Source of the DNA: Denitromonas halophila
GTDB taxonomy: Bacteria; Pseudomonadota; Gammaproteobacteria; Burkholderiales; Rhodocyclaceae
Direction of reading: 5' to 3'
DNA length: 64,000 nt
Assembly (NCBI RefSeq): GCF_007625155.1
Contig: NZ_VMNK01000005.1
Location: 1 to 64,000 of the forward strand
Shown here: in pieces, positions 41,574-51,435 of the stretch
Position numbering within the stretch: position 1 is the first letter of the stretch
How the letters are laid out: each line of letters begins with the position of its first letter
Made by a program: the position numbers and the translations under genes
Notes under the pieces: generated by a model
Told to the model about the DNA's origin: nothing
The model's database searches: none
Seen by the model: the letters and a program-made list of their open reading frames with translations, nothing else

Positions 41574-41720
41574 TCGAACGTCCTCCGGCCCGGTTTGATG
41601 AGGGGCATAAGGACGCTTTCGGCCGCGAAGAGAAAAACTTTACCGACAGCAGAGGAACGGTCTTGAAAGCCGACAGGCGGCCACCATGTATCAGCCATCG
41701 CTAATCATCAGGAACACCCC

Positions 41721-42158
41721 ATGCCCGCCGACACACCGCAGGTCGTCTGCCCGCACTGCCAAGCCGTCAATCGTGTTCCCGCTCACCGCCTCGGCGACGG
41801 TGCGCGCTGCGGTAAGTGTCGCGAGCCACTCATCGAAGGCAAAGTCATCCCGGCCGGCGCACCGGCCTTCGAGCGGCATCTGGCCAACGACGAACTGCCC
41901 GTGCTGGTCGACTTCTGGGCGCCCTGGTGCGGCCCCTGTCGCTCAATGGCGCCGGCGTTCGAAGCCACGGCAAAGACACTGATGACCGAAGCCCGCATGC
42001 TGAAGGTCAACACGGAGGATGAGCAGGCGCTCGCCGGGCGCTACAACATTCGCAGCATTCCGACCTTGGTCTTGTTCCGCGGCGGGCGGGAAGTTGCCCG
42101 CATCAGCGGCGCCATGGACGCGAGCCGACTGGCCGCCTGGACGCGCGAAAACCTCTGA
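41721..42158 (+). CDS. trxC: Thioredoxin 2 (zinc-containing)
   Basis: 145 residues. An N-terminal zinc module with two CxxC pairs (CPHC at about 9-12, CGKC at about 32-35) precedes a thioredoxin fold with active site WAPWCGPC and the cis-Pro loop RSIPTLVLF. TrxC reduces protein disulfides in the cytoplasm and is oxidant-inducible in enteric bacteria. It converges with the kinase gene, eight bases between stops. Confidence 0.94.
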   Translation: MPADTPQVVCPHCQAVNRVPAHRLGDGARCGKCREPLIEGKVIPAGAPAFERHLANDELPVLVDFWAPWCGPCRSMAPAFEATAKTLMTEARMLKVNTEDEQALAGRYNIRSIPTLVLFRGGREVARISGAMDASRLAAWTRENL

Positions 42159-42166
42159 GCCGCCGC

Positions 42167-43528
42167 TCAGTCGTCCATCAGTTGCAAATCAACACCCGCG
42201 GCCAGCGCCTGGCCTTTGGCGGCCGACGGGGCGTGTTTCGCGACATCCGCCGAGAGCAGGCTCAAGCGCTTGACCATGGTCGTTGTCAGGCGCCGGCGGA
42301 ACAGGTCCTGACTCTCGTCAGTCGACAAGGCCAGCGCCGCCGGGTTGATCTCGAGGAAAGTCGCGTCGGTCAGCGACACCACCGTGAACACGTGCTTGTG
42401 GCCGAGTTCATCGAGAAACGCGGTTTCACCGAACACCTCGTCTTCACCCAACTCTATGATCCGTTTATTGGCCACCGACAGCTCGACCTTGCCTTCAATC
42501 ACCAAACCAAAGCGCTGATCCTGATCGCCCTCGCGAATCACCGTGGTATTCGGTTTCACGGTGCGCCAGGTGGAGATGCGTAGCGCCTCCCAGACATCGA
42601 TGTCGTCAAACTCGGTAAAAAAGCTCAGCTTGCGCAAGGTCGAGAAGCGGCTGGTGTCCGGCGGCAGGAGCTTGTCATCGACCAGCTGGTAGCGCACGGC
42701 CGACAGATCCTTGGCAAACTCGGCGCCGTTCTTGTAGCGCGAGTACAGATCCTTTTCGAGCGACTTGCGTATCACGCGATCCATCAGCTCCGGCAGATCC
42801 GGCAATAGCTGTGTCACGGCAGGCGGATCGGCGTTGATGATCTTGTATATCAATTGCGCGGGATTCTTGGCGCGAAACGGCAAACGCCCCGTGAGCATGT
42901 GAAAAAGCACCACACCCAAGGAGTAGAGATCGGTTTTCTGGTTGAGCGGATAGCTCTTGATCTGCTCCGGCGACATGTAGGCCGGCGAGCCGACGCCCAT
43001 GATGAAGGTCGAATCGGTATCCACCTTCTTGTTGATGTTCATGGCCAAGCCAAAATCGGTGATCTTGACGTTGTCCTTTTCATCCACAAGGATGTTCGCC
43101 GGCTTGATGTCCCGGTGTACCACGCCCTGGCGATAGGCATAGTCGAGCGCCATGCAGCACTTGAATACGATGCCGATGGTTCGATGCACCGGCAGCAAAT
43201 GGGCGAAAGTACAGAAGCGCTCGAGGGATTCACCGGCGAAATACTCCATCACCACATAGGCTTCTTTGTGGGCAACCACGCCCTCGAAGATACGGATGAT
43301 GTGCGGATGGTTGAGTCGACTGGCGACCGCCCGCTCCGCCTTGAGCAGTTTCAGCAGCCGCCGGTTCCACTTGGCTTCGTCCTTGGACTTGTCTTCGAAG
43401 CGGATGTACTTCAAGGCCACCGGCTCCGGATAGTCCGGGCTCTCGGCCAGGTAGACGGTCGCCGTCGCGCCCTTGCCAAGTTCCTTGATGATCCGGAAAT
43501 TCCCGATCTGTGCCGGGAGATCGCTCAT
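42167..43528 (-). CDS. Ser/Thr protein kinase fused to a cyclic-nucleotide-binding-like domain
   Basis: 453 residues from the ATG at 43526-43528, with a GGAGG ribosome site; the frame is open far upstream, but only antisense to grpE-dnaK. Residues 10-270 are a Hanks kinase: Gly loop GKGATATV, Lys40 in VALKYI, HRDIKPANIL with catalytic Asp140, DFG 158-160, SPAYMSPEQ. No membrane helix. Residues about 300-415 are a cNMP-binding fold (VIREGDQDQ, GLVIEGKVELS, FGETAFLDE). The usual phosphate-binding Arg is replaced (LGHKHVFTVV), so ligand binding is doubtful. It is divergent from grpE. Confidence 0.88.
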   Translation of the reverse strand: MSDLPAQIGNFRIIKELGKGATATVYLAESPDYPEPVALKYIRFEDKSKDEAKWNRRLLKLLKAERAVASRLNHPHIIRIFEGVVAHKEAYVVMEYFAGESLERFCTFAHLLPVHRTIGIVFKCCMALDYAYRQGVVHRDIKPANILVDEKDNVKITDFGLAMNINKKVDTDSTFIMGVGSPAYMSPEQIKSYPLNQKTDLYSLGVVLFHMLTGRLPFRAKNPAQLIYKIINADPPAVTQLLPDLPELMDRVIRKSLEKDLYSRYKNGAEFAKDLSAVRYQLVDDKLLPPDTSRFSTLRKLSFFTEFDDIDVWEALRISTWRTVKPNTTVIREGDQDQRFGLVIEGKVELSVANKRIIELGEDEVFGETAFLDELGHKHVFTVVSLTDATFLEINPAALALSTDESQDLFRRRLTTTMVKRLSLLSADVAKHAPSAAKGQALAAGVDLQLMDD

Positions 43529-43657
43529 TGAAATCCTCCACCCAAGCCATGACGGCACACACACGCCGCCGTATTTGATACGCATCATTATGCCCCCGCC
43601 TCCCCGGCTTGATGCAAATCGCACCATTACTGGGCACAACAAATTTCGCTTTTTTGG

Positions 43658-43685
43658 CTTGAAATCCGCGACCCAGCCCCAAGCT
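43658..43685 (+). promoter_or_regulatory. Probable sigma-32 promoter of grpE
   Basis: CTTGAAA at 43658-43664 and CCCCAAGCT at 43677-43685 with a 12-base spacer match the heat-shock pattern CTTGAAA-N11-16-CCCCATNT with one central mismatch. It lies 42 bases upstream of the grpE ATG. Confidence 0.6.
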
Positions 43686-43726
43686 AGGGCTGCATCGCCC
43701 AACTCAAACCGCATCAGGACCGATCC

Positions 43727-44314
43727 ATGCAAGAGAAACAGACGCCCGAAGCCCCCGAGCAAACGCCGGTTATCGACGTCAATGCGACCGACACCGACGC
43801 CACAGAAAACACCATTGAAGCTGCCCAGGACACCGCGCAAGCCGACGTAATGCCGAGCCTGGAAGAAACCCTGCGCCAGGCCGAACTCAAAGCCAGCGAA
43901 CATCACGATGCTTGGTTGCGCGCCAAAGCCGAGACCGAAAACGTGCGTCGTCGCGCGCAGGAAGACATCGGCAAGGCCAGTAAATTTGCCGCCGAAAAAT
44001 TCGCGCAGGCCATGCTGCCGGTCAAGGACAGCCTTGAGGCTGCCCTCGCCGCCGAGAACAGCACGGTCGAAAACCTGCGTAATGGTGTTGAGCTGACACT
44101 CAAGCAACTGACCGCCGCCTTCGACGGCGCCGGCCTCGCTGTCATCGACCCGATGGGCGAAAAATTCGATCCCAACCTGCACCAGGCGATCAGCGCCCAG
44201 CCGGACGACGGCGAGCCGAACCGTGTCATCAATGTGCTCCAGCGCGGCTACAGCCTGCACGAGCGGGTCATCCGTCCGGCACTGGTGATCGTTTCTGCGC
44301 CCAAAGCGGGTTGA
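43727..44314 (+). CDS. grpE: Nucleotide exchange factor GrpE
   Basis: 195 residues. An acidic N-terminal tail and long coiled coil ([23 protein letters not shown], in two blocks) precede the beta-rich head with [16 protein letters not shown] and the C-terminal [20 protein letters not shown] region. It releases ADP from DnaK. First gene of grpE-dnaK-dnaJ, with a heat-shock-type promoter upstream. Confidence 0.97.
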   Translation: MQEKQTPEAPEQTPVIDVNATDTDATENTIEAAQDTAQADVMPSLEETLRQAELKASEHHDAWLRAKAETENVRRRAQEDIGKASKFAAEKFAQAMLPVKDSLEAALAAENSTVENLRNGVELTLKQLTAAFDGAGLAVIDPMGEKFDPNLHQAISAQPDDGEPNRVINVLQRGYSLHERVIRPALVIVSAPKAG

Positions 44315-44338
44315 AATTTCGCACCACGCCCCCACTTC
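44310..44338 (+). promoter_or_regulatory. Probable sigma-32 promoter of dnaK
   Basis: GTTGAAA at 44310-44316, overlapping the grpE stop codon, and CCCCACTTC at 44330-44338 are separated by 13 bases. This is a second heat-shock-type promoter within the operon, 63 bases before the dnaK ATG. Confidence 0.65.
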
Positions 44339-44401
44339 TGAATTCAACAACGGACCGGATGCCTGGTCCGGCCAGACAAGCATCTCGTTAAAGGAACCAT
44401 C

Positions 44402-46330
44402 ATGGGAAAGATCATCGGTATCGACCTGGGCACCACCAACAGCTGTGTGTCCGTCATGGAAGGCGGAAAACCCAAGGTCATTGAAAACTCCGAAGGCGCG
44501 CGCACCACGCCGTCCGTCGTCGCTTACGCCGAAGATGGCGAGATCCTGTGCGGCGCCCCGGCCAAGCGTCAGGCCGTGACCAACGCCAAGAACACACTGT
44601 TCGCCATCAAGCGTCTGATCGGCCGTCGCTTCGAAGAAAAAGAAGTCCAAAAAGACATCGCGATGATGCCCTACACCATCGCCAAGGCCGACAACGGCGA
44701 CGCCTGGGTGGAAGTGCGCGGCAAGAAAATCGCCCCGCCGCAGGTGTCGGCCGAAGTGCTGCGCAAGATGAAGAAAACCGCCGAAGACTACCTCGGCGAA
44801 GAGGTGACCGAAGCGGTCATCACCGTGCCAGCCTACTTCAACGACAGCCAGCGCCAGGCCACCAAGGACGCCGGCAAAATCGCCGGTCTGGACGTCAAGC
44901 GCATCATCAACGAGCCGACCGCAGCCGCACTCGCTTTCGGCATGGACAAGAAGCCGGGCGACTCCAAGGTGGCCGTGTATGACCTGGGCGGCGGCACCTT
45001 CGACATCTCGATCATCGAGATCGCCGACCTCGACGGCGAGCACCAGTTTGAAGTGCTGGCCACCAATGGCGACACTTTCCTGGGCGGCGAAGACTTCGAC
45101 CAGCGCATCATTGACTATATCGTCACCGAGTTCCAGAAAGACCAGGGCGTCGATCTGAAGAAAGACGTGCTGGCCCTGCAGCGCCTGAAAGAAGCGGCTG
45201 AGAAAGCCAAGATCGAGCTCTCTTCCGGCAGTCAGACCGAAGTCAACCTGCCCTACATCACTGCTGACGCCTCCGGCCCGAAACACCTGGCCGTGAAGAT
45301 CACCCGCGCCAAGTTCGAGTCGCTGGTCGAAGAGCTGGTGAGCCGCACGATCGAGCCCTGCCGCGTGGCGCTCAAGGATGCTGGCCTGAAAGTGACCGAC
45401 ATCGACGACGTGATCCTGGTCGGCGGTCAAAGCCGCATGCCCATGGTGCAAGCCAAGGTCAAGGAGTTCTTCGGCAAGGAAGCCCGCCGCGATGTGAACC
45501 CGGACGAAGCCGTTGCCATCGGCGCCTCGATCCAGGGTGGCGTGCTGCAAGGTGAAGTCAAGGATGTGCTGCTGCTCGACGTCAGCCCGCTGAGCCTCGG
45601 CATCGAGACCATGGGCGGCGTGATGACCAAGCTGATCCAGAAGAACACCACCATCCCGACCAAGGCCAGTCAGGTATTCTCGACCGCCGAAGACAACCAG
45701 AACGCGGTGACCATCCATGTGTTGCAGGGCGAGCGCGAGATGGCCGTCGGCAACAAGAGCCTGGGCCAGTTCAACCTGTCCGACATCCCGCCGGCGCCGC
45801 GCGGCATGCCGCAGATCGAGGTCACCTTCGACATCGACGCCAACGGCATCCTGCATGTGTCGGCCAAGGACAAGGCCACCGGCAAGGAAAACAAGATCAC
45901 CATCAAGGCCAACTCCGGCCTGAGCGACGAGGAAGTCGAGCGCATGGTGCGCGACGCCGAGGCGCACGCCGAAGATGACAAGAAGGCGCATGAACTGGTC
46001 GATGCCCGCAACGCCTGCGACACGCTGGTGCACTCGATCAAGAAAGCGCTGACCGAGCACGGCGACAAGATCGAGGCCGACGAAAAGGCGCAGATCGAAG
46101 CGGCCGTTGTCGAAGCCGAAGAAGCGATGAAGTCCAACGACAAGGACACCATCGTGGCCAAGACCGAGGCTCTCGGTCAGGTCAGCCAGAAGCTGGGCGA
46201 AAAGATGTACGCCGACGCACAGGCCCAAACCGGTGCGGCGGGTGCTGCTGAAGGCGCCCAGGGTGCCAAGGCCGAAGACGCCGATGTCGTCGATGCCGAG
46301 TTCACCGAAGTGCAGGACGAGAAGAAGTAA
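44402..46330 (+). CDS. dnaK: Chaperone protein DnaK (Hsp70)
   Basis: 642 residues, full length. ATPase domain marks: [11 protein letters not shown], the [17 protein letters not shown] block, and [12 protein letters not shown]. These are followed by the [14 protein letters not shown] linker, the substrate-binding domain and a Gly/Ala-rich tail before [10 protein letters not shown]. An AAGGA ribosome site precedes it. It works with GrpE and DnaJ, encoded on either side. Confidence 0.99.
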   Translation: MGKIIGIDLGTTNSCVSVMEGGKPKVIENSEGARTTPSVVAYAEDGEILCGAPAKRQAVTNAKNTLFAIKRLIGRRFEEKEVQKDIAMMPYTIAKADNGDAWVEVRGKKIAPPQVSAEVLRKMKKTAEDYLGEEVTEAVITVPAYFNDSQRQATKDAGKIAGLDVKRIINEPTAAALAFGMDKKPGDSKVAVYDLGGGTFDISIIEIADLDGEHQFEVLATNGDTFLGGEDFDQRIIDYIVTEFQKDQGVDLKKDVLALQRLKEAAEKAKIELSSGSQTEVNLPYITADASGPKHLAVKITRAKFESLVEELVSRTIEPCRVALKDAGLKVTDIDDVILVGGQSRMPMVQAKVKEFFGKEARRDVNPDEAVAIGASIQGGVLQGEVKDVLLLDVSPLSLGIETMGGVMTKLIQKNTTIPTKASQVFSTAEDNQNAVTIHVLQGEREMAVGNKSLGQFNLSDIPPAPRGMPQIEVTFDIDANGILHVSAKDKATGKENKITIKANSGLSDEEVERMVRDAEAHAEDDKKAHELVDARNACDTLVHSIKKALTEHGDKIEADEKAQIEAAVVEAEEAMKSNDKDTIVAKTEALGQVSQKLGEKMYADAQAQTGAAGAAEGAQGAKAEDADVVDAEFTEVQDEKK

Positions 46331-46350
46331 TTCGCTCCCTCGCAACATCC

Positions 46351-46389
46351 GGCCGGGCCGTACTGCACCTCGTGCAGCGCGGTCCGGCC
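46351..46389 (+). promoter_or_regulatory. Long hairpin between dnaK and dnaJ
   Basis: An outer 10-base stem (46351-46360 with 46380-46389, one G-T pair) and an inner perfect 6-base stem (46363-46368 with 46372-46377) are followed by only three Ts. Likely partial terminator, processing or mRNA-stability element. Confidence 0.5.
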
Positions 46390-46416
46390 TTTCCACGACA
46401 GAGCTGATACAAGACC

Positions 46417-47544
46417 ATGGCCAAGCGCGACTTCTACGAAATTCTCGGCGTCAATCGTGACGTCTCCGACGCCGACCTAAAAAAGGCTTATCGCAAGCTG
46501 GCGATGAAATTTCACCCCGACCGCAACCCGGACAGCAAGGATGCGGAAGAACACTTCAAAGAGGTGAAAGAAGCCTACGAGGTGCTGTCCGAACCCGACA
46601 AGCGTGCCGCCTACGACCGCTACGGCCATGCCGGCGTCGATCCGAGCATGGGCGCCGGTGCGGGCGGCCAGGGCTTCGAGGGCTTCGGTGACGCCTTTGG
46701 CGACATCTTTGGCGATATTTTTGGTGGTGGCGGCGGTGGTCGCGGCGGACGCTCCAACGTCTATCGCGGCGCAGACTTGCGCTACAACCTCGAAATCTCG
46801 CTGGAAGAGGCCGCGCGCGGTGCAGAAAAAACCATTCGCATCCCCACCCAGGAACGCTGCGACACCTGCGGTGGCAGTGGCGCCAAAGCTGGCTCACACG
46901 CCAAGCCCTGCCCGACCTGCGGCGGCGCGGGTCAGGTGCGCATCCAGCAAGGTTTCTTCTCGATCCAGCAGACCTGCCCGAAATGCCACGGCTCGGGCTC
47001 GTACATTCCCGACCCCTGCGCCACCTGCCATGGCGCGGGCCGCGTCAAGAAGCAAAAGACGCTGGAAGTGAAGATCCCCGCCGGTATCGACGAAGGCATG
47101 CGCCTGCGTCACGGCGGTCATGGCGAGCCTGGCATCAACGGCGGCCCGTCAGGCGACCTCTATGTCGAAATCCATATCAAACCGCACGCCGTCTTCCAGC
47201 GCGAGGGGGACGATCTGCACTGCGAAATGCCCATCAGCTTCGCCACCGCAGCCCTGGGCGGCGACATCGAGATCCCGACACTGGACGGTATGGCCCGCAT
47301 CAAGGTGCCTGCCGAAACCCAGACCGGCAAGGTTTTCCGCCTGCGCGGCAAGGGGATTCGCAATGTCCGCTCGCATGTTCAGGGTGACCTGATGTGCCAT
47401 GTGCTGGTCGAAACGCCGGTCAAGCTGACCGAACGCCAGAAAGAGCTTCTCGAGGAATTTCAAAGCATTGGCTCAGAAAACGCCGACCGGCAAAACCCGA
47501 AAGCCAAGTCCTGGATGGACAAGGTAAAAGACTTCTTCCAGTAA
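46417..47544 (+). CDS. dnaJ: Chaperone protein DnaJ (Hsp40)
   Basis: 375 residues. J domain with HPD ([10 protein letters not shown], about 33-35), a Gly/Phe-rich linker, and four zinc-finger repeats ([32 protein letters not shown], about 147-210). The C-terminal substrate-binding domain follows. It delivers clients to DnaK and stimulates its ATPase. Type I DnaJ of normal length, last gene of the grpE-dnaK-dnaJ set. Confidence 0.98.
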   Translation: MAKRDFYEILGVNRDVSDADLKKAYRKLAMKFHPDRNPDSKDAEEHFKEVKEAYEVLSEPDKRAAYDRYGHAGVDPSMGAGAGGQGFEGFGDAFGDIFGDIFGGGGGGRGGRSNVYRGADLRYNLEISLEEAARGAEKTIRIPTQERCDTCGGSGAKAGSHAKPCPTCGGAGQVRIQQGFFSIQQTCPKCHGSGSYIPDPCATCHGAGRVKKQKTLEVKIPAGIDEGMRLRHGGHGEPGINGGPSGDLYVEIHIKPHAVFQREGDDLHCEMPISFATAALGGDIEIPTLDGMARIKVPAETQTGKVFRLRGKGIRNVRSHVQGDLMCHVLVETPVKLTERQKELLEEFQSIGSENADRQNPKAKSWMDKVKDFFQ

Positions 47545-47554
47545 GACCCCAATC

Positions 47555-47579
47555 CGGAGTGGCCATTCGTGCCACTCCG
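47555..47579 (+). terminator. Hairpin downstream of dnaJ
   Basis: Perfect 9-base stem (47555-47563 with 47571-47579) and 7-base loop, ten bases after the dnaJ stop. No T-run follows, so termination strength is uncertain. Confidence 0.5.
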
Positions 47580-47651
47580 ATTGCATTGCGGCCGGCATCG
47601 ACCGCACATCCGCTCCTGCCGCCTTTTCGTCACGCCATCGTCGAACGAACG

Positions 47652-47679
47652 TTTACGTTCGCGGAAGCTTCGCTATACT
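47652..47679 (+). promoter_or_regulatory. Probable promoter upstream of the binding-protein gene
   Basis: TTTACG at 47652-47657 and TATACT at 47674-47679 with a 16-base spacer. The -35 lies within the inverted repeat CGAACG/CGTTCG, and the spacer holds a GCGGAAGCTTCGC near-palindrome, either of which could be an operator. Confidence 0.5.
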
Positions 47680-47719
47680 GCGGCCCGCAGGAGACATTTT
47701 TTTACAAAAGGCATACGCA

Positions 47720-47986
47720 ATGCCATATCTCACTTCGGGCGGCTCGCCACGAGCGCCTTCGGCCACGCGTCCGCACCGCACGACCGCTCTCGTCGTACCC
47801 GCATTACTCGGACACTCCGGCCACGGAACATCCAGCCGCACTACCCGCCTCCGCCAAAAGCACGGCACCCACCCAGCACACCCGCCGCGAGTCACCGCGC
47901 AATGCCTGCCCGTGCACGCCGCCAGGCCCGGGCATACGCCGAAACGCCGTGCTCCAACCAAGGGCAGCTACGCCCCCCTTACTTAG
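47720..47986 (+). other. Unassigned leader; possible 88-residue ORF
   Basis: The 310-base stretch between this promoter and the binding-protein start has no recognised gene. It contains one ORF with a well-spaced AAAAGG ribosome site, ending nine bases before the next ATG. The product would be a basic, Pro/His/Arg-rich peptide with no recognised domain and unconvincing composition. A structured leader RNA is the alternative. Confidence 0.25.
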
Positions 47987-47995
47987 AGGACGCCC

Positions 47996-49117
47996 ATGCG
48001 ACCACTCAAATCCTGGATCGCCGCACTGCTGCTCGCGGCCACACCCCTGGTTCATGCCGAAATCGGCGTCACCGCCGAGCGCATCCTGATCGGCCAGACG
48101 GGCGCAGCAAGCGGCCCGCTGGCCACACTCAACAGTGAGTACCTTGGCGGCGCCGGCCTGTATTTCGATACGGTCAATCGCGGCGGTGGCGTTCATGGGC
48201 GCAAGATCGAGTTGATCACGCTCGATGACGCCTACGATGCTGAACGTGCAGAGCAGAACACTCGGACACTCATTCAAGACAGACAGGTGTTTGCCCTGTT
48301 CGGATGCTTCGGCACCGGCCCCAGCCTGCGCACGATTCCGGTCGCCACCGAAGCGCGAGTACCGTTCTTTGCACCCTACACCGGCGCAGACATACTGCGG
48401 AGCATGAAGCCCGAGGTGTTCCACATGCGCGCCTCGTATGGCCAGGAAATCGAAAAGATCGTCAGCCATCTGGTGAGCGCCGGCATCACCAGCATTGGGG
48501 TCGTTCACCATGCGGACAGCTTTGGCACCGCGGGCTTGGACGTGGCGCGCAAGGCGCTCGCCGGGCGAGGCTTGACGGCCGTGGTCGAGGTCCCGGTCAA
48601 AGCCTCGGCCGAAGACGCCGAGCAGGCCGCCGACAAGATTGCGCAAACCAACCCCGCCGCCTTGATCATGGTCACCGCGGGCAAAAGCTCGATCGGAATC
48701 ATGCAAGGATTGCGCACACGCGATGCGCGTCCGATGCTCTATGGCTTGTCAGTCATCAGCGCCAATCAGCTGATCAAGACCTTGGGCGAAAACGCGCACG
48801 GACTGGTGATTGCGCAGGTCGTCCCTTCCCCTTTCCGCTTTGACCACGAGGTGGTTCAGGCCTACCGAAACGCGGCAGAAGCGGCGAAAGTCGAGATATC
48901 CTACACCTCACTGGAAGGCTATATGGCGGCTAAGGTGCTGACGGAAGGCCTGACGCGCGCGAGCGCGGAGCTGACCCGCGACAAGCTGATCAAGGCGCTG
49001 GAAAGTCTGAAAGGTTGGGATGCGGGCGGGGTCAAGATCGGCTTTTCACCCCGCGATCACGTGGCCTCGAAATTTGTCGATCTGGCGATTATCAGCCGCG
49101 GAAAATATCTGCGCTGA
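47996..49117 (+). CDS. Periplasmic substrate-binding protein, branched-chain amino-acid (LivK) type
   Basis: 373 residues. A signal peptide (MRPLKSWIAALLLAATPLVHA) precedes a two-lobed type I periplasmic-binding fold: ILIGQTGAASGP, YFDTVNRGGGVHGRKIELI, FGCFGTGPSLRTIPVA, and later ISYTSLEGYMAAKVL. Members bind amino acids, ureas or aromatic acids for ABC importers. No permease or ATPase gene is nearby, so it is an orphan that may share a distant transporter or serve sensing. Confidence 0.87.
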   Translation: MRPLKSWIAALLLAATPLVHAEIGVTAERILIGQTGAASGPLATLNSEYLGGAGLYFDTVNRGGGVHGRKIELITLDDAYDAERAEQNTRTLIQDRQVFALFGCFGTGPSLRTIPVATEARVPFFAPYTGADILRSMKPEVFHMRASYGQEIEKIVSHLVSAGITSIGVVHHADSFGTAGLDVARKALAGRGLTAVVEVPVKASAEDAEQAADKIAQTNPAALIMVTAGKSSIGIMQGLRTRDARPMLYGLSVISANQLIKTLGENAHGLVIAQVVPSPFRFDHEVVQAYRNAAEAAKVEISYTSLEGYMAAKVLTEGLTRASAELTRDKLIKALESLKGWDAGGVKIGFSPRDHVASKFVDLAIISRGKYLR

Positions 49118-49222
49118 GTGCACACCAAGCGACGGAGCGCGGGTCGTCAGACAGCGGTCAAGACACCCGCGTTCGCTGCGCCGCGCCACGTCTGGACACA
49201 CCGGTACGACAGCCGGCACGAC

Positions 49223-49948
49223 TCAGTCCGCGCGGCTTTCGGCTTCCTGCATCAAGCGATCTGAATCGGCCGTCATGACATAACTACCTGCCGCCGGCGG
49301 CGTCAAAACGCCACTGCGCTTGAACGCAGCGATCACCCGACTCGCGGTTTCAACGGTAATCCCCAGGATGGCCGCGATATCCGACGAGGCCAGGCGAAAC
49401 ACCTCAGTGCTGCCCGGCTTGGTCTTCAAACGCAGCAGCAGGCGTGCGACGCGCACGCGCGCCGGGGCGCTGCCTGCGGTGAGTTCGGCCAGCCACAACT
49501 GGGCTTCGGCCAGCGCGTCGCCGGCTTTCTCCAGCATGCGCTGACCAAGACCTGAATCGATGGTCCGCAAACGATCGAGCGTCGCCAGCGGCAAGCGGCA
49601 CACCCGTACCGGACCAATGGCGATAGCCGACGCATCGTATTCGCGCCCGCTCAGCACCTCGAGACCGGCCAGATCGCCCGGCTTGATGATGCGCACAATG
49701 CGCGCCGATCCATCGGCGCCATGGCGCACCAGCTTGATCGCGCCTTCTCGCACGGTATAGAGCGCGTCACTTCGAGCGCCCTGATGATAAAGCACCCGCT
49801 TTGCCTCGATTTTCAGGTCATCGAGACTGCCCTGCACCAGCGCAATTTGCTCGGGCGCCAAGGAGGAGAACAAGGCCGAGTCCCGCACCGGACATTTGGC
49901 ACAATCGGTGTGCCCGGACCACTGGGATAGAAGGTGCACTCGCGTCAT
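49223..49948 (-). CDS. Crp/Fnr family transcription regulator
   Basis: 241 residues. An N-terminal C16-x2-C19 motif (DCAKCPVRDSALFSSL) precedes a cNMP-binding-type beta roll (about 30-145) and a C-terminal winged helix with IAAILGITVETASRVIAAFKRSG. It lacks the full four-Cys set of Fnr, so an Fnr-type 4Fe-4S cluster is not supported. The ligand and regulon are unknown. It is on the same strand as cysS, which starts upstream and ends 54 bases before the regulator's stop-side neighbour region. Confidence 0.85.
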   Translation of the reverse strand: MTRVHLLSQWSGHTDCAKCPVRDSALFSSLAPEQIALVQGSLDDLKIEAKRVLYHQGARSDALYTVREGAIKLVRHGADGSARIVRIIKPGDLAGLEVLSGREYDASAIAIGPVRVCRLPLATLDRLRTIDSGLGQRMLEKAGDALAEAQLWLAELTAGSAPARVRVARLLLRLKTKPGSTEVFRLASSDIAAILGITVETASRVIAAFKRSGVLTPPAAGSYVMTADSDRLMQEAESRAD

Positions 49949-50002
49949 GAACGAAGTGTGCCCGAATCCAGCCCCGCGTGCCGCGCATGCATGTTCAACA
50001 TG

Positions 50003-51382
50003 TCACGCTCGACGCCACAGCGTGCCTTCGGCCGTGTCTTCAAGCACGATGCCGGCCGTCTGAAGCTCGGCGCGAATGCGGTCAGCGGCCGCGTAATCCT
50101 TCGCCCGCTTGGCGGCCACGCGCTCGGCAATCGCCGCTTCAATGGCGGCTTCATCCAGACCGTCGGCGTCACCGCCCCCCTGCAAGAAGCTAGTCGCCGA
50201 ACGCTCAAGCAAACCGAGCACATTCCCCAGCGCCTGCAACTGCGAGGCCAGCGACGCGTTTGCCGTGCGATTGACCTCGGCAGCCATTTCAAACAACACC
50301 GCCATGGCTTCAGCGGTATTGAAATCGTCATCCATCGCGGCGCGAAAGCGAAGCGCAAACTCGCCTGTCCAATCCACCGACGCCACTGCCTCGGGCGCGT
50401 GCTTGAGCGCCGTGTACAGACGCGTCAAGGCCGTGCGGGCATCATCGAGATGGGCGTCGCTGTAATTCAAGGGGCTGCGATAGTGCGCACGCAAGATGAA
50501 GAAGCGCACGACTTCGGCGTCGTACTGCTTGAGTACCTCACGAATGGTGAAGAAATTGCCCAGGCTCTTCGACATTTTTTCGTTGTCGACTCGAACGAAT
50601 CCGTTGTGCATCCAGTAATTCACATACTGGCAATCATGCGCGCCTTCGCTCTGGGCGATTTCGTTCTCGTGGTGCGGAAACTGCAGATCCTGGCCGCCGC
50701 CGTGAATATCGAACTGCTTGCCGAGCAAGGCCGAGCCCATGGCCGAGCACTCGATGTGCCATCCCGGACGCCCTTCGCCCCACGGCGACGCCCAGCGTGC
50801 GTCACGCGGGTCATCTTCCTTGGCGCGCTTCCAGAGCACAAAATCGAGCGGATCGCGCTTGCCATCGACAACATCCACACGTTCGCCCGCCCGCAACTCG
50901 TCCAGCGTTTTGCCCGACAGACGACCATAGGGTGCAAACTTGCGAACGGCATAGCAAACATCGGCGTTGTCCGCCACATAGGCCAGGCCGCGGGTTTCGA
51001 GTTGGCCGATCATGCCGAGCATGCCCTCGACGTACTCGGTCGCGCGCGGCTCATGATCGGGCGGCAAGACGCCCAGTTTGGCCGCGTCTTCGTGCATGGC
51101 CGCGACGAATCGATCGGTCAGGGCGCGAATCGATTCGCCATTTTCGCCCGCTCGTCGGATGATTTTGTCATCGATGTCGGTAATATTGCGCACATAGGTC
51201 ACATCGTAGTCACTGGCCCGCAGCCAGCGCGCCACCATGTCGAACACCACCATCACCCGGGCGTGCCCCAGATGGCAATAGTCATATACCGTCATCCCGC
51301 ACACATACATCCGCACTTTTCCGGCCTCTATCGGGCGGAACGGCTCTTTTTCACGCGAAAGGGAATTGTGGATCATCAACAT
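50003..51382 (-). CDS. cysS: Cysteinyl-tRNA synthetase
   Basis: 459 residues. Class I synthetase: zinc Cys in [19 protein letters not shown] (which includes the HIGH-like HLGH), further zinc ligands in WHIECSAM and HHENE, and KMSKSLGN. The C-terminal helical anticodon-binding domain is complete. A second in-frame ATG two codons in is possible. An intrinsic-terminator-like hairpin lies 54 bases upstream of its start. Confidence 0.98.
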   Translation of the reverse strand: MLMIHNSLSREKEPFRPIEAGKVRMYVCGMTVYDYCHLGHARVMVVFDMVARWLRASDYDVTYVRNITDIDDKIIRRAGENGESIRALTDRFVAAMHEDAAKLGVLPPDHEPRATEYVEGMLGMIGQLETRGLAYVADNADVCYAVRKFAPYGRLSGKTLDELRAGERVDVVDGKRDPLDFVLWKRAKEDDPRDARWASPWGEGRPGWHIECSAMGSALLGKQFDIHGGGQDLQFPHHENEIAQSEGAHDCQYVNYWMHNGFVRVDNEKMSKSLGNFFTIREVLKQYDAEVVRFFILRAHYRSPLNYSDAHLDDARTALTRLYTALKHAPEAVASVDWTGEFALRFRAAMDDDFNTAEAMAVLFEMAAEVNRTANASLASQLQALGNVLGLLERSATSFLQGGGDADGLDEAAIEAAIAERVAAKRAKDYAAADRIRAELQTAGIVLEDTAEGTLWRRA

Positions 51383-51435
51383 GGGACAAGTGCCTGTTCA
51401 GATGGGGCCTACGTACCAACGCCCACGCCAATCGC

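Noticed and set aside
43529-46396. Apparent 950-residue N-terminal extension of the Ser/Thr kinase
   Set aside because: It lies antisense to grpE and dnaK; the kinase has its own GGAGG site and ATG at 43526-43528.
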